From assembly GCF_017874715.1 (NCBI RefSeq), contig NZ_JAGGLR010000028.1, positions 62,001 to 126,000 on the forward strand: a stretch of DNA of 64,000 bases. Reading direction: 5' to 3'. This stretch comes from Streptomyces iranensis (lineage in GTDB: Bacteria > Actinomycetota > Actinomycetes > Streptomycetales > Streptomycetaceae). The notes beneath the pieces were generated by a model that saw nothing but the letters and a program-made list of their open reading frames with translations, made no database searches and was not told the origin of the DNA. Each line of letters begins with the position of its first letter. The stretch's first letter is position 1. This document shows, piece by piece, positions 51,204-59,903 of this stretch. The position numbers were made by a program, and so were the translations under genes.

Positions 51204-52247
51204 ATGGCTCGTTCCTCGGGATCGACGGGCCCCACACTGGCGGTCGTCGCCCGTGAGGCGGGTGTGTCGGTACCGACCGCGTCGAAGGTGGTCAACGGCC
51301 GGGAGGACGTGGCCCCCGAGACCCGCCGCCGGGTCACCGAGGTCCTGGACCGCCTGGGGTACATCCGCAGACCGCGCTGTGAGGCGCCCAAGCCGACCGC
51401 GATCGTCGACCTGGTGGTGCACTCACTCGACAGCGCCTGGTCGGGGGCGGTGCTGCACGGCGCGGCGGAGGCCGCGCACGAGGCGGGACTCGAGGTGGTG
51501 GTCTCGGCCGCGGCCACCCGAAGCCGGGGCGGCCGGCTCGAGTACGGCTGGCCGGAGAAGCTGTACGCCCGGGGCAGCTCGGGTGTGCTGTTCCATCTCG
51601 TGGAGCTCGCCCCCGCCCAGCACTCCTGGCTCGGCGAGCGGCGGATCCCGTTTGTGCTGATCGACCCCGCGAACGACCCGCCGCCCGGGGTGCCGTCCGT
51701 GGCTGCCGCCAACTGGCAGGGCGGAATGGCCGCGACCGAGCACCTCATCGGGCTGGGGCACCGCCGGATCGCGGTGATCGGCGGTCTGGGGCGGGCAGTG
51801 CGCGACGGCGGCCGGGTCGCCGGGTACCGTTCGGCGATGGCGGCGGCCGGGTTGCCGGTGCCGTCCGCGTATGTGCGCTACGGCGAGATCAGCGAGGCCG
51901 GGGCGCGCCACCGGATGGGTGAGCTGCTGGATCTGCCCGAGCCGCCCACGGCCGTCTTCGTGTGTTCCGATCAGATGGTGCCGGGTGTGTATCAGGCGGT
52001 CAGGAGACGGGGGCTGAGGGTGCCGCGGGACATCAGCGTGGTGGGCTTCGACGATCTGCCGCAGGCCCGCTGGATCACGCCCGCGCTGACGACGGTCCGT
52101 CAGCCGCTGTCGGAGATGGCGGGTGCGGCGCTGCGCACGCTGCTGCGGCTGATGACCGGCGAGGTGCCGGAGGCCATCCGGACCGAACTGTCCACCCGGC
52201 TCATGGTCCGGTCAAGTACCGCTCCGCCACTCCGCGCTCCCTTATGA
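51204..52247 (+). CDS. LacI-family transcriptional regulator
   Basis: 347 residues. The helix-turn-helix is TLAVVAREAGVSVPTASKVVNG, with hinge DVAPETRRRVTEVLDRLGYIRRP. The sugar-binding domain has GVLFHLVELAP, FVLIDPAND, TEHLIGLGHRRIAVIGG, FVCSDQMVPGVYQAVR and DISVVGFDDLPQARWITPALTTVRQP. The usual hinge-helix Ala/Leu insertion region is not typical (RRPRCEAPKP). ATG 51204 follows GGGAAGGGAG. It is followed by a CE7 esterase and is 3.2 kb from the GH127 gene with its palindrome, so a hemicellulose-sugar regulator is likely. Confidence 0.88.
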   Translation: MARSSGSTGPTLAVVAREAGVSVPTASKVVNGREDVAPETRRRVTEVLDRLGYIRRPRCEAPKPTAIVDLVVHSLDSAWSGAVLHGAAEAAHEAGLEVVVSAAATRSRGGRLEYGWPEKLYARGSSGVLFHLVELAPAQHSWLGERRIPFVLIDPANDPPPGVPSVAAANWQGGMAATEHLIGLGHRRIAVIGGLGRAVRDGGRVAGYRSAMAAAGLPVPSAYVRYGEISEAGARHRMGELLDLPEPPTAVFVCSDQMVPGVYQAVRRRGLRVPRDISVVGFDDLPQARWITPALTTVRQPLSEMAGAALRTLLRLMTGEVPEAIRTELSTRLMVRSSTAPPLRAPL

Positions 52248-52402
52248 CCGAGGGGTCGAACACTGCACGGATGACCGGACGAGCCCGTATCCCCCGTCCC
52301 CTCCAGCACCCCTGACCCTCCATCGCCCCTGACCCGGCTCCTAAGCCCACTCCTCACCCGTAACCCCTTCACCGCACCGATCGCTACGGAGGTCCGCCCA
52401 CC

Positions 52403-53371
52403 GTGTTCATCGACCTGCCCCTGGAGCAGCTGCGCACCTACCAGCCCCCGCTGCCCGAGCCGGACGGCTTCGACGCCTTCTGGAAGCGGACCCTCGCCGA
52501 GGCCCGCACCCGCGAGCTGAACGCGGTGTTCACCGAGGAGGACACCGGACTGACCCGAGTGCACACCTACGACGTGGAGTTCTCCGGCTTCGGCGGGCAC
52601 CGGATACGCGGCTGGCTGCTGGCCCCGCGGGACGTGGCGGGCCCGCTGCCGTGCGTGGTGCAGTACCTCGGCTACAGCGGCGGCCGGGGGCTGCCGCACA
52701 ACTGGCTGCTGTGGCCTTCGGTGGGCTACGCGGTCTTCGTGATGGACAGCCGGGGCCAGGGATGGGTCCAGCACTCCCCCGGCGTCACCCCCGATCCGGT
52801 CGGCGGCACCGGGCCCGAGACACCGGGCAAGATGACCCACGGCATCCTCTCCCCGGACGACTACTACTACCGCCGGCTGTACACGGACGCGGTGCGGGCG
52901 GTGGAGGCCGCCCGTGAGCATCCGCTGGTGGACCCCGCGCGGATCGTGGTCAGCGGGGGCAGTCAGGGCGGTGCGCTGGCCCTGGCGGCGGCCGGGCTGG
53001 TGCCGGACCTGACGGCGGCCCTGGTGGATGTGCCGTTCATGACCCACATCCGGCGCGCGGTCGAGATCACCGACGCGGAACCCTATGGTGAACTGTCCCG
53101 GTTCTGTGCCACACAGCGCGAGCTGGCCGAGCGGGTGTTCGCCACACTCGACCACTTCGACGGGCTCAACTTCGCGGTCCGCGCCAACACACCGGCGCTC
53201 TTCTCGACCGCCCTGCGCGATGAGACCACCCCGACCTCCTGCGGCTTCGCCGCCTATCACCACTACGCCGGGAGGAAGGACCTCAAGGTGTGGTCCTTCA
53301 ACGGCCATGAGGGCGGGGGCACCCATCAGCAGGCCGAGCAGATCGCCTATCTGCGGAGGCTGCTGGGCTGA
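52403..53371 (+). CDS. Carbohydrate esterase family 7 acetyl esterase (AXE1-type)
   Basis: 322 residues, the usual CE7 length. The motifs RGQG (117-120), GGSQGG (185-190, nucleophile Ser187) and a C-terminal HEGGG form the CE7 signature and catalytic triad; Asp is expected between them. No signal peptide, so it deacetylates imported xylo-oligosaccharides or cephalosporin-like esters in the cell. GTG 52403 has GGAGG upstream. It lies 155 bp after the LacI gene in the same direction; co-regulation is plausible. Confidence 0.9.
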   Translation: MFIDLPLEQLRTYQPPLPEPDGFDAFWKRTLAEARTRELNAVFTEEDTGLTRVHTYDVEFSGFGGHRIRGWLLAPRDVAGPLPCVVQYLGYSGGRGLPHNWLLWPSVGYAVFVMDSRGQGWVQHSPGVTPDPVGGTGPETPGKMTHGILSPDDYYYRRLYTDAVRAVEAAREHPLVDPARIVVSGGSQGGALALAAAGLVPDLTAALVDVPFMTHIRRAVEITDAEPYGELSRFCATQRELAERVFATLDHFDGLNFAVRANTPALFSTALRDETTPTSCGFAAYHHYAGRKDLKVWSFNGHEGGGTHQQAEQIAYLRRLLG

Positions 53372-53448
53372 GCCGGACGTGCCGGGCGGCGTTCGATCGC
53401 CGCCCGGCACCGGGTAGACAGGGGCTACCCGCATCGAAGGAGCCGCCC

Positions 53449-54624
53449 GTGCCCGCGCAGCCGCTGGAAGGCATCACCGTCGTCGCCCTGGAGCAGGCCG
53501 TCGCCGCCCCGTTCGCCACCCGTCAGCTCGCCGATCTGGGGGCCAGGGTCATCAAGGTGGAGCGGCCGGGGCGCGGGGACTTCGCCCGCGAGTACGACCG
53601 CGAGGTCATGGGCGCGTCGGCCTATTTCGTCTGGGTCAACCGCGGCAAGGAGAGCGTCGTCCTCGATGTCAAGGACGCCACCGACCGGGCGCTGCTCGAT
53701 GCGATGCTCGCCCGTGCCGATGTCTTCGTGCACAATCTGGCGCCCGGCGCCGTGGACCGGCTGGGCCTGGGGGCGGCGACGCTGCGGGCCGCCCATCCTC
53801 GCCTGATCACCTGCGCGATCTCGGGATACGGGGACAGCGGCCCGTACCGCGAGAAGAAGGCGTACGACCTGCTGATCCAGTGCGAGGCGGGGCTGCTGTC
53901 GATCACCGGCAGCCCGGAGGCCCCGGCCCGCCCCGGGATCTCGATCGCCGATATCGCGGGCGGGATGTACGCCTACACCGGCATTCTCACCGCGCTGTAC
54001 GAGCGGGAGCGCACCGGCGCGGGGACCGATCTGAGCGTGAGCCTGCTCGACGCGCTGGGCGAGTGGATGGGGCACCCCTATTTCGCCCAGGCGTACGGCG
54101 GCGCCGGAGTCGTCCGCAGCGGCGCCCGCCATCCGTCCATCTCCCCGTACGGCGCCTACCGCTGCGGGGACGGCGGTCAGGTGTTCCTGAGTGTGCAGAG
54201 CGACCGTGAATGGGTGGCCCTGTGCGAGCGGGTGCTCCGCCGCCCGGAGCTGATCCGCGATCCGCGATTCGCGGACAATCCGCTGCGCCGCACCCATGAC
54301 GAGGAGCTGACGGCCGAGCTGGAGGCGTGCTTCGCGGACCACACCGCCGAGGGGCTGATCGCGCTGCTGGACGGGGCCGGTATCGCCAATGCCCGGCTGC
54401 GCGACCTCGCGGAGTTCGCCGCCCACCCCCAGTTCGACGCCCGCGACCGCTGGGGCGAGTTCGGCTCCCCGGTGGGACCGCTGCGCGGTCTGCTGCCGCC
54501 GGTGGAGGTGGCGGGCCGCAGGGCCCCGATGCGGCCGGTGCCGGAGCTGGGTGAGCACACGGAGGCGGTGCGCGCCGAGTTCTCCGAGCCGGTCCCCCGC
54601 CCCGGGAATCCGGGACCCGCCTGA
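53449..54624 (+). CDS. CaiB/BaiF family CoA-transferase
   Basis: 391 residues, a class III CoA-transferase. N-terminal EGITVVALEQAVAAPFATRQLADLGARVIKVERPGRGDFAREYD binds CoA; the catalytic Asp is expected near 165-170 (GISIADIAGGMYAYTGI). YGDSGPYREKKAYDLLIQCEAG and LDALGEWMGHPYF are family motifs. It moves CoA between carboxylic acids; the particular substrates (such as oxalyl, carnitine or succinyl derivatives) are not readable. GTG 53449 follows GAAGGAG. No dehydrogenase or lyase partner nearby. Confidence 0.9.
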   Translation: MPAQPLEGITVVALEQAVAAPFATRQLADLGARVIKVERPGRGDFAREYDREVMGASAYFVWVNRGKESVVLDVKDATDRALLDAMLARADVFVHNLAPGAVDRLGLGAATLRAAHPRLITCAISGYGDSGPYREKKAYDLLIQCEAGLLSITGSPEAPARPGISIADIAGGMYAYTGILTALYERERTGAGTDLSVSLLDALGEWMGHPYFAQAYGGAGVVRSGARHPSISPYGAYRCGDGGQVFLSVQSDREWVALCERVLRRPELIRDPRFADNPLRRTHDEELTAELEACFADHTAEGLIALLDGAGIANARLRDLAEFAAHPQFDARDRWGEFGSPVGPLRGLLPPVEVAGRRAPMRPVPELGEHTEAVRAEFSEPVPRPGNPGPA

Positions 54625-54659
54625 CGGGCGGCTCGACCTCCTGTGCTAGGACGCTGGTC

Positions 54660-55394
54660 ATGGAGATCGAGCCGATCACCCTGTCCACGCCACGGCCCGT
54701 GCGACGGCCGACACTGGTCCAGCGCTGGGATGAACTCACCTTCCTGCACTGGCCGGTGGAGCCGGAGCGCGTGGCCCCGCTGCTGCCCGCCGGTACGCGC
54801 CCCGACACCCTCGACGGTGTCACCTATGTCGGGCTGGTCCCGTTCCTGATGCGCGGTGTGGGCTTCGGGCCGGGGCCCGGCCTGCCGTATCTGGGCACGT
54901 TCTGCGAGACGAACGTGCGGCTGTACTCGGTGGACGGGCAGGGCCGGCGCGGTGTGGTGTTCCGGTCCCTCGACGCGGCCCGGCTGCTCCCCGTACTGGT
55001 GGGCCGGCTCACCGTCCGGCTGCCCTATCGGTGGTCGACGATGCGGCTGCGCCGTGAGAGGGACGTGATCACCTACAGCTGCGGCCTGCGACTGCGCCCG
55101 GCGGCCCGGGATCGCGCGAGCCGGGCCGTGGTGAGGATAGGCGAAGCGGTCACGGAACCCACACGGCTGGAACGGTTCCTGACCGCCCGGTGGGGGCTGC
55201 ATGTGGCATGGCACGGCCGTACGGTGCACCTGCCGAACGACCACGCACCGTGGCCGCTGCACCGGGCCGAGCTGCTCGATCTCGACGACGGCCTGATCAC
55301 CACCGCGGGCCTGCCGCCCATGACGGGCCCGCCGGTGAGCGTGCTGTACTCCCCCGGGGTCGCCGTGCGCTTCGGGGCCCCGCAACGCGCATGA
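54660..55394 (+). CDS. DUF2071 (YqjF-like) protein
   Basis: 244 residues, start ATG 54660. The N-terminus PTLVQRWDELTFLHWPVEPERVAPLLPAGTRPDTLDGVTYVGLVPFLM is the DUF2071 pattern, followed by FCETNVRLYSVDGQGRRGVVFRSLDAARL and PYRWSTMRLRRERDVITYSCGLRL. It resembles the acetoacetate decarboxylase-like fold, but the catalytic Lys was not identified. Function unknown. It lies 35 bp after the CoA-transferase gene, so the two may be co-transcribed. It is the last gene with typical high GC before the low-GC block. Confidence 0.87.
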   Translation: MEIEPITLSTPRPVRRPTLVQRWDELTFLHWPVEPERVAPLLPAGTRPDTLDGVTYVGLVPFLMRGVGFGPGPGLPYLGTFCETNVRLYSVDGQGRRGVVFRSLDAARLLPVLVGRLTVRLPYRWSTMRLRRERDVITYSCGLRLRPAARDRASRAVVRIGEAVTEPTRLERFLTARWGLHVAWHGRTVHLPNDHAPWPLHRAELLDLDDGLITTAGLPPMTGPPVSVLYSPGVAVRFGAPQRA

Positions 55395-55537
55395 GCCCGG
55401 GAAGTGACACGACAGTGGACGAGTCATCGCACGGAAGCCCGTCATAGGCCGATGCCGAACCGTGGACACGGGCCTGGACCCAGAAATGCCAACGCGGCGC
55501 CACGACCGCGCCAATGAGAGTCAGCACACCACGGCAC

Positions 55538-56116
55538 TCATGGCTTGAGAACGAAACTACCGGGGTGATGGAAATCGGGTTTCGATGCGGCATGCTTCAG
55601 CGCCCAATAGCTGAGCGTACCGTTGTCGTCCTCGATCACAGCAGCCAGTGCCATCTCACCCACCTGCGGCAGGCCGCGCAGGTCCGCCCGTATCTCGACC
55701 TCGAGCCGATTCGGCTCGCGCGTGACGCGGATCTGAGGGAGGTGCGCCGGATCAGCCGGCGTCATGTTCTCGTGATAGCCGTCAAAGGTATAGAGGGCCC
55801 ACTCCGTGGAGGGTGAGGCATTCAGCTCGCAGTAGGCCGTGGTGTCCGACGACTTGCGCACGAACATCTCGAAGCAGGTGTGTTTCCACAGCCCGTCCAC
55901 ATGACATGACGGGCGGGGGTCCGGGATACGGAGGCGGGTGAGATCTGCGTCCAGCACATAGCGCACGACATACGTTCCCCGGATCGGCTCCTGAAGATGC
56001 GCGTCGAGTGCGTGTACGGGACTCTCCCGAGAGGGGGCGAAGGGCCTCAGTGAGACGCTGCAGGGAAATCGAGGCGACCTGGCATCGCGTTCATTCCTGA
56101 TCTGTGACCGTTTCAC
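55538..56116 (-). CDS. DOMON-like domain protein in the low-GC operon
   Basis: 192 residues from GTG 56116, which overlaps the Gfo/Idh stop as GTGA; the frame to 56170 would overlap that gene by 58 bp. Recognisable patterns are VRYVLDADLTRLRIPDP, HVDGLWKHTCFEMFVR, YCELNASPSTEWALYTFDGY, and ALAAVIEDDNGTLSYWALKH, those of a cytosolic DOMON-like (MurB-like DOMON) family. DOMON domains bind haem or sugars; no enzyme role is known to me. It is last in the five-gene operon and its role there is unclear. Confidence 0.72.
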   Translation of the reverse strand: MKRSQIRNERDARSPRFPCSVSLRPFAPSRESPVHALDAHLQEPIRGTYVVRYVLDADLTRLRIPDPRPSCHVDGLWKHTCFEMFVRKSSDTTAYCELNASPSTEWALYTFDGYHENMTPADPAHLPQIRVTREPNRLEVEIRADLRGLPQVGEMALAAVIEDDNGTLSYWALKHAASKPDFHHPGSFVLKP

Positions 56117-57123
56117 AGTGACAGAGGCTCGCTGTTGCGGAACGACGTATCTGCTGACTCTTCCGCACAATCAAGTATCGCTGCGACGGCCTCATGACTC
56201 GGCAGTATGGAACGCGTCTCCGCGTGAGCGTCGCACTTCCCTTCTATGAGATCCACGAACCTGTCGCATTGAGCCGCCAGGGGCTCGGGGTAGTCGGAGC
56301 ACTCTATCCGTTCTGAGATTTCACGACCGTCACCGAGGTCATCCGCTGAAGGGAAGGCGCCATGATACGACCTTCCATACACGGCAACGGACGGATTCAA
56401 AAGATCTGCCACTATGTTTCTGTCTTTTTCACATATCGCCAGCTGCCGTACCCGCCGGGGCGACATCCTGCTTGCCGACAAACCCGCGGTACGAGCACCC
56501 GGAAACTCCAATACGGCCGCCACACTGTCCTCCCCGATCCTGCCCTCGTCACCGCTGCGGCCGATGGCAGCGCTTACAATTTTCGGGGTTTCGCCATCGA
56601 AGATGCGAAGGGTGATGTCGAGGTCATGGACCAGGACATCCCATGTCACGCCCGCATTCATCCGGGGAGAGTAAGCTGAGAGCCGCTGCGCATAAACGGC
56701 ACTCGGAGCATCCGCCCGCGATAGAGCCTCGACGACCGCGGGGTTGAATCTCTCAACGAACCCGCACATCAATGGGACTCCTCGGCGCAACGCCGTTTCA
56801 ACAACCTCCCTGCTTTCTCCCAGACTCGCACACAACGGCTTCTCCACGAAGAGCGGGATGTTCGCCTCCAGCGCATTCAAGGCAATTTCCCGATGCTGAT
56901 CCGTCGAGGAAGCGACAACGACAGCGTCCACATTTGACAGGCTATCGACTTCCGGCATCCAATCCACACCGAAACGCCTTGCCAGGCTGCTCCCACGACA
57001 CTCGGCAGGATCTACCACAGCAGCCAACTCACACCGTTGGCTTTCAGCGATGACCCTTCCATGGTGACTTCCCATTGCCCCAGCGCCGACCAGAAGTAGA
57101 CGCGGCAGACTTGAGCCGGTCAT
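56113..57123 (-). CDS. Gfo/Idh/MocA-family dehydrogenase (sugar or cyclitol)
   Basis: 336 residues. Nucleotide loop LLLVGAGAMGSHHG, signature FVEKPLC, and the substrate-domain motif TWDVLVHDLDITLRIF containing the conserved Asp and His. It should oxidise a sugar phosphate, nucleotide sugar or inositol to a ketone for the aminotransferase encoded by the preceding gene, with which it shares an ATGA overlap. It is comparable in role to StrI in streptomycin or NtdC in kanosamine biosynthesis. Low GC and frequent A/T-ending codons set it apart from genes left of 55.4 kb. Confidence 0.87.
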   Translation of the reverse strand: MTGSSLPRLLLVGAGAMGSHHGRVIAESQRCELAAVVDPAECRGSSLARRFGVDWMPEVDSLSNVDAVVVASSTDQHREIALNALEANIPLFVEKPLCASLGESREVVETALRRGVPLMCGFVERFNPAVVEALSRADAPSAVYAQRLSAYSPRMNAGVTWDVLVHDLDITLRIFDGETPKIVSAAIGRSGDEGRIGEDSVAAVLEFPGARTAGLSASRMSPRRVRQLAICEKDRNIVADLLNPSVAVYGRSYHGAFPSADDLGDGREISERIECSDYPEPLAAQCDRFVDLIEGKCDAHAETRSILPSHEAVAAILDCAEESADTSFRNSEPLSL

Positions 57124-58217
57124 GCGAGAAGGGCCGATCGGGTCTCATCAATGACGCGATCCAGGTCCGCATCCGTGAGCTGAGGATGCACAGGCAGGGC
57201 GAGGACCTCCGAGGTGATCCTCGATGCGACAGGAACCTCAGACGCCATGACCTGGGGATGCTCTCGATAGCATTCGTAGTCGAACACCAGCCGGGGGTAG
57301 TGGATGCTCGTCGCTATGCCTCGACGTGCCAATTTCGACGACAACTCCTCCCGGGTGCACGAGGCATCTTCAGTAACGCGGACGGTGTACTGATGCCATA
57401 CATGGCTACATCCGTCCATGACCTGTGGAAGCACGAGTCCTGCTATACCTTGCAGGCCATTGGAGAGCCGCTCCGCGTTGTACCTCCTCCGTTCACAGAA
57501 CGCCTGGAGATGGCCTATTTGCGAAAGACCCACCGCCGCATGAATGTCTGATAGCCGATAGTTTCCACCGATGCACGAGTAGTCATATCGGCTACGCATT
57601 CCCTGGTTCCGAAGCAAGCGCACACGTTCAGCAATTTCACTGCGATCCGTCGTGATGACCCCGCCCTCTCCGGCGGTTACATTCTTGGTGGCATAGAGAG
57701 AGAAACAACCGATGCCAAAGGTTCCCGCCGACCGGCCATGGCGGGTCGCCCCGATGGCCTGGGCTGAATCCTCCACTATGGCGAGTCCATGCTTCGTCGC
57801 CAGTTCGTCGATTGCCGCCATATCTGCCATCTGACCGTACAGACTCACGGGCAACAGCACCTTTGTCCGTTCGGTCAGCTGATCTGCAAGCAAGGCCGGA
57901 TCAATGTTGAAGTCATCAGGCCGGATATCCGAGAATACAGCCGTTGCCCCACTGGCCAGGATGGCGTTAAGGGTAGCGACAAACGTAAACGGAGACGTGA
58001 TGACCTCGTCTCCCGGCTTCAAGTCCAAAGCTTGCAAGCTCAGTGACAGCGCTGCTGTTCCGCTGCTGACCGCTATTGCGTGCTCGACGCCAGTTATCCC
58101 CGCAATCGCCTGCTCCAGCCGCTCCACCATGGGCCCCTGGGCCATTTGCCCGGACCGTAAGACCTGCAGAACGAGAGGTTCCGCGTCCCGCACATCAACA
58201 GAAACCAACGGTATCAA
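57120..58217 (-). CDS. DegT/DnrJ/EryC1/StrS-family aminotransferase
   Basis: 365 residues. Lys178 in CFSLYATKNVTAGEGG is the PLP Schiff-base residue; Asp150 and Gln153 in IVEDSAQAIGA contact the cofactor; HVWHQYTVRV and RRGIATSIHYP are C-terminal family motifs. It aminates a keto sugar or keto cyclitol. The length fits sugar aminotransferases better than the longer (about 420-residue) scyllo-inosose enzymes. The start is TTG at 58217 with GGGAG upstream. It lies 40 bp from the IMPase gene and is coupled to the dehydrogenase. Confidence 0.9.
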   Translation of the reverse strand: MIPLVSVDVRDAEPLVLQVLRSGQMAQGPMVERLEQAIAGITGVEHAIAVSSGTAALSLSLQALDLKPGDEVITSPFTFVATLNAILASGATAVFSDIRPDDFNIDPALLADQLTERTKVLLPVSLYGQMADMAAIDELATKHGLAIVEDSAQAIGATRHGRSAGTFGIGCFSLYATKNVTAGEGGVITTDRSEIAERVRLLRNQGMRSRYDYSCIGGNYRLSDIHAAVGLSQIGHLQAFCERRRYNAERLSNGLQGIAGLVLPQVMDGCSHVWHQYTVRVTEDASCTREELSSKLARRGIATSIHYPRLVFDYECYREHPQVMASEVPVASRITSEVLALPVHPQLTDADLDRVIDETRSALLA

Positions 58218-58257
58218 TGGAACTCCCTGAGGTGAACGGAAAATACCTGAGTTGATC

Positions 58258-59058
58258 TCATTGCGGGGGTTGATCTCGCGTTATGTCGGTAATAGTCCTG
58301 TGGAAATCAGGCCCGCAGGCCAGGATTGAGAACACATCCGCAGTCTTCGTCAGCGGATAACTATAGTCGAGCGGGCGGCCATTCATATCGGTGAACATCC
58401 CCCCGGCCTCTTCAATTATTATCTGCGCGGCAACACAGTCCCAAATCTGGTTACGGCGATGCATAAACCCACCGTACGCACCCTTGGCAACCATCATGCA
58501 ATCAAAAATGCTATTACTCATGCGGATACCCCTGCAGCAGGATGCGATACCGGCCAGCATCCTGCAGTCAAGGGAGATCTCGGATGGATGGATATCCATA
58601 CCGTAGGCAATCAATTGCTGCGCTAAATCTCCACGTGCCTTGATTCTCAGCCTGGTTTCATTGCAGTAAGCACCCTCCCCGGCCTCGGCGACATATGTCT
58701 CGGAAAAGGCTGGCAGGGCCACCCCGCCGGCAACTGGTTTGTCATGCTTGAGGACCCCCACCATGACACCGAACAGAGGGCTCCCCGCAGCGAAGTTGGA
58801 GGTTCCGTCGATAGGATCGATGATCCAAGTGATGGGTGACGCACCACGTACCGCACCAGACTCCTCGTCAATAACGCTGTCGTCGGGGAACCTTTCGCGT
58901 ATCCGCCGCCTTATCTGGCTACCAATAGCCAAATCGGCCGACGTCACTACTTGATTCCTATCCGCACCCTTAATGCGCGATGGCATGTTCTGTGGAAAAG
59001 TCATGGCGAGCTTTCCCGCATCTTCGACCAAAGATTCCAGGAAGTTCAGGTATGTCAT
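58258..59058 (-). CDS. Inositol monophosphatase-family phosphatase
   Basis: 266 residues. Metal motifs: DEESG with Glu, the signature WIIDPIDGTSNFAAG, and WDCVAAQIIIEEAGG, all present. It dephosphorylates an inositol or sugar monophosphate. In streptomycin-type clusters a StrO-like enzyme does this before dehydrogenase and aminotransferase steps; in the kanosamine pathway an unrelated phosphatase acts last. Start ATG 59058. It lies 19 bp after the Nudix gene. The 60-base line 58501-58560 has 30 G+C (50%), far below the chromosome around it. Confidence 0.88.
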   Translation of the reverse strand: MTYLNFLESLVEDAGKLAMTFPQNMPSRIKGADRNQVVTSADLAIGSQIRRRIRERFPDDSVIDEESGAVRGASPITWIIDPIDGTSNFAAGSPLFGVMVGVLKHDKPVAGGVALPAFSETYVAEAGEGAYCNETRLRIKARGDLAQQLIAYGMDIHPSEISLDCRMLAGIASCCRGIRMSNSIFDCMMVAKGAYGGFMHRRNQIWDCVAAQIIIEEAGGMFTDMNGRPLDYSYPLTKTADVFSILACGPDFHRTITDITRDQPPQ

Positions 59059-59077
59059 CCGGGCACGCTCCAGACGA

Positions 59078-59539
59078 TCACAGGAGATTTTTTACAATTC
59101 TCACGTAATGCTCCAGGATCGGCACTTCTGGAGCAATCAGATCATTCGGGAGATCATCGACGGGAAAGAGTTGTGCCGTAGTTGCCTCTTCCGGATCCAG
59201 GTGAAAATTCCAGCCGCGTGCCTTTGCTGTGTAGACGGTCGTCACATTGAAGACCTGATCACCATTCGGATATCGGAAGTACTGGTCAGCTCCGGAAAAG
59301 ACGCTCATCAGCGTTAGCCCATCAAGCTCCAGGCCGACCTCTTCCATGACCTCCCGGCGCACGGTCTCCTCAAGTGACTCCCCTGGCTCCATGAAGCCTC
59401 CAGGCAATCCCCACCCTCCGGTGTCGGCTCGCTGCAGCAGCAGGACGTGGCCGTCGGAGTTCAGGACGATCGCAGCAGCTCCGGGCAGGATGAGTGGACG
59501 CGTACCCACTACCGCGCGCAATTCCGAGATATAACTCAT
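59078..59539 (-). CDS. Nudix hydrolase
   Basis: 153 residues. The Nudix box reads GGFMEPGESLEETVRREV and continues MEEVGLEL, giving the full G-x5-E-x7-REVxEExGL pattern. It should hydrolyse a nucleoside diphosphate derivative, such as a nucleotide sugar or oxidised nucleotide. ATG 59539 has GAAGGATC upstream; a frame to 59659 has no start with such a site. As first gene of the operon (Nudix, IMPase, aminotransferase, dehydrogenase, DOMON) it may trim a nucleotide-activated intermediate. Confidence 0.87.
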   Translation of the reverse strand: MSYISELRAVVGTRPLILPGAAAIVLNSDGHVLLLQRADTGGWGLPGGFMEPGESLEETVRREVMEEVGLELDGLTLMSVFSGADQYFRYPNGDQVFNVTTVYTAKARGWNFHLDPEEATTAQLFPVDDLPNDLIAPEVPILEHYVRIVKNLL

Positions 59540-59903
59540 CGAAGATCCTTCTACCAGTCCCTTACCGAGTGCCGAGTGGACGGCATCAGCGATCTCTCTT
59601 ATCCGCGATACCTTGGCGGCAGACAACAAGAGTAACGACACCTGCCCGCCGGCGCACAACGATTCGTTCCTGACCGAATCTCCCGTTTTGGCCGCGGGCC
59701 GGAAGATCTTTGGGCCGGCGCCTTGACAATTCGCCGCCTACCGTAAGTATGGAGAATGCTAACCGAGACTTACCCAACGAAGCGGGCTCGGCCCCTCGGG
59801 GACCTTGAACCCATCTGGCGACACAGCTGCGCGGGGAAGCGGACACATACGATGTGTCGCGGCGCGTGGTCATTTCTGTCCTTCAAGATGAGGAGTCTCC
59901 CTC
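59540..59903. other. Divergent promoter region of the low-GC cluster
   Basis: Separates the Nudix operon (minus) from the N-oxygenase gene (plus). It holds TTGACA at 59723-59728 and arms GTAAGT (59743-59748) and ACTTAC (59768-59773). No convincing gene and no StrR-type site were seen in it. Confidence 0.6.
59723..59749 (+). promoter_or_regulatory. Candidate promoter of the N-oxygenase gene
   Basis: TTGACA followed after 15 bp by TAAGTA, or after 17 bp by AGTATG. An inverted repeat (GTAAGT, ACTTAC) begins at the -10 element, suggesting a regulator. It leaves about 150 nt of leader before the GTG start. Confidence 0.4.

Noticed and set aside
55395..55537. Possible attachment site or tRNA remnant at the GC boundary
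   Set aside because: No tRNA-like cloverleaf, direct repeat partner or integrase was found, so the border of the low-GC block remains unexplained.
59540..59659. 40-residue extension of the Nudix protein
   Set aside because: The ATG at 59539 has GAAGGATC upstream and the Nudix fold starts there; the extension is not part of the family.
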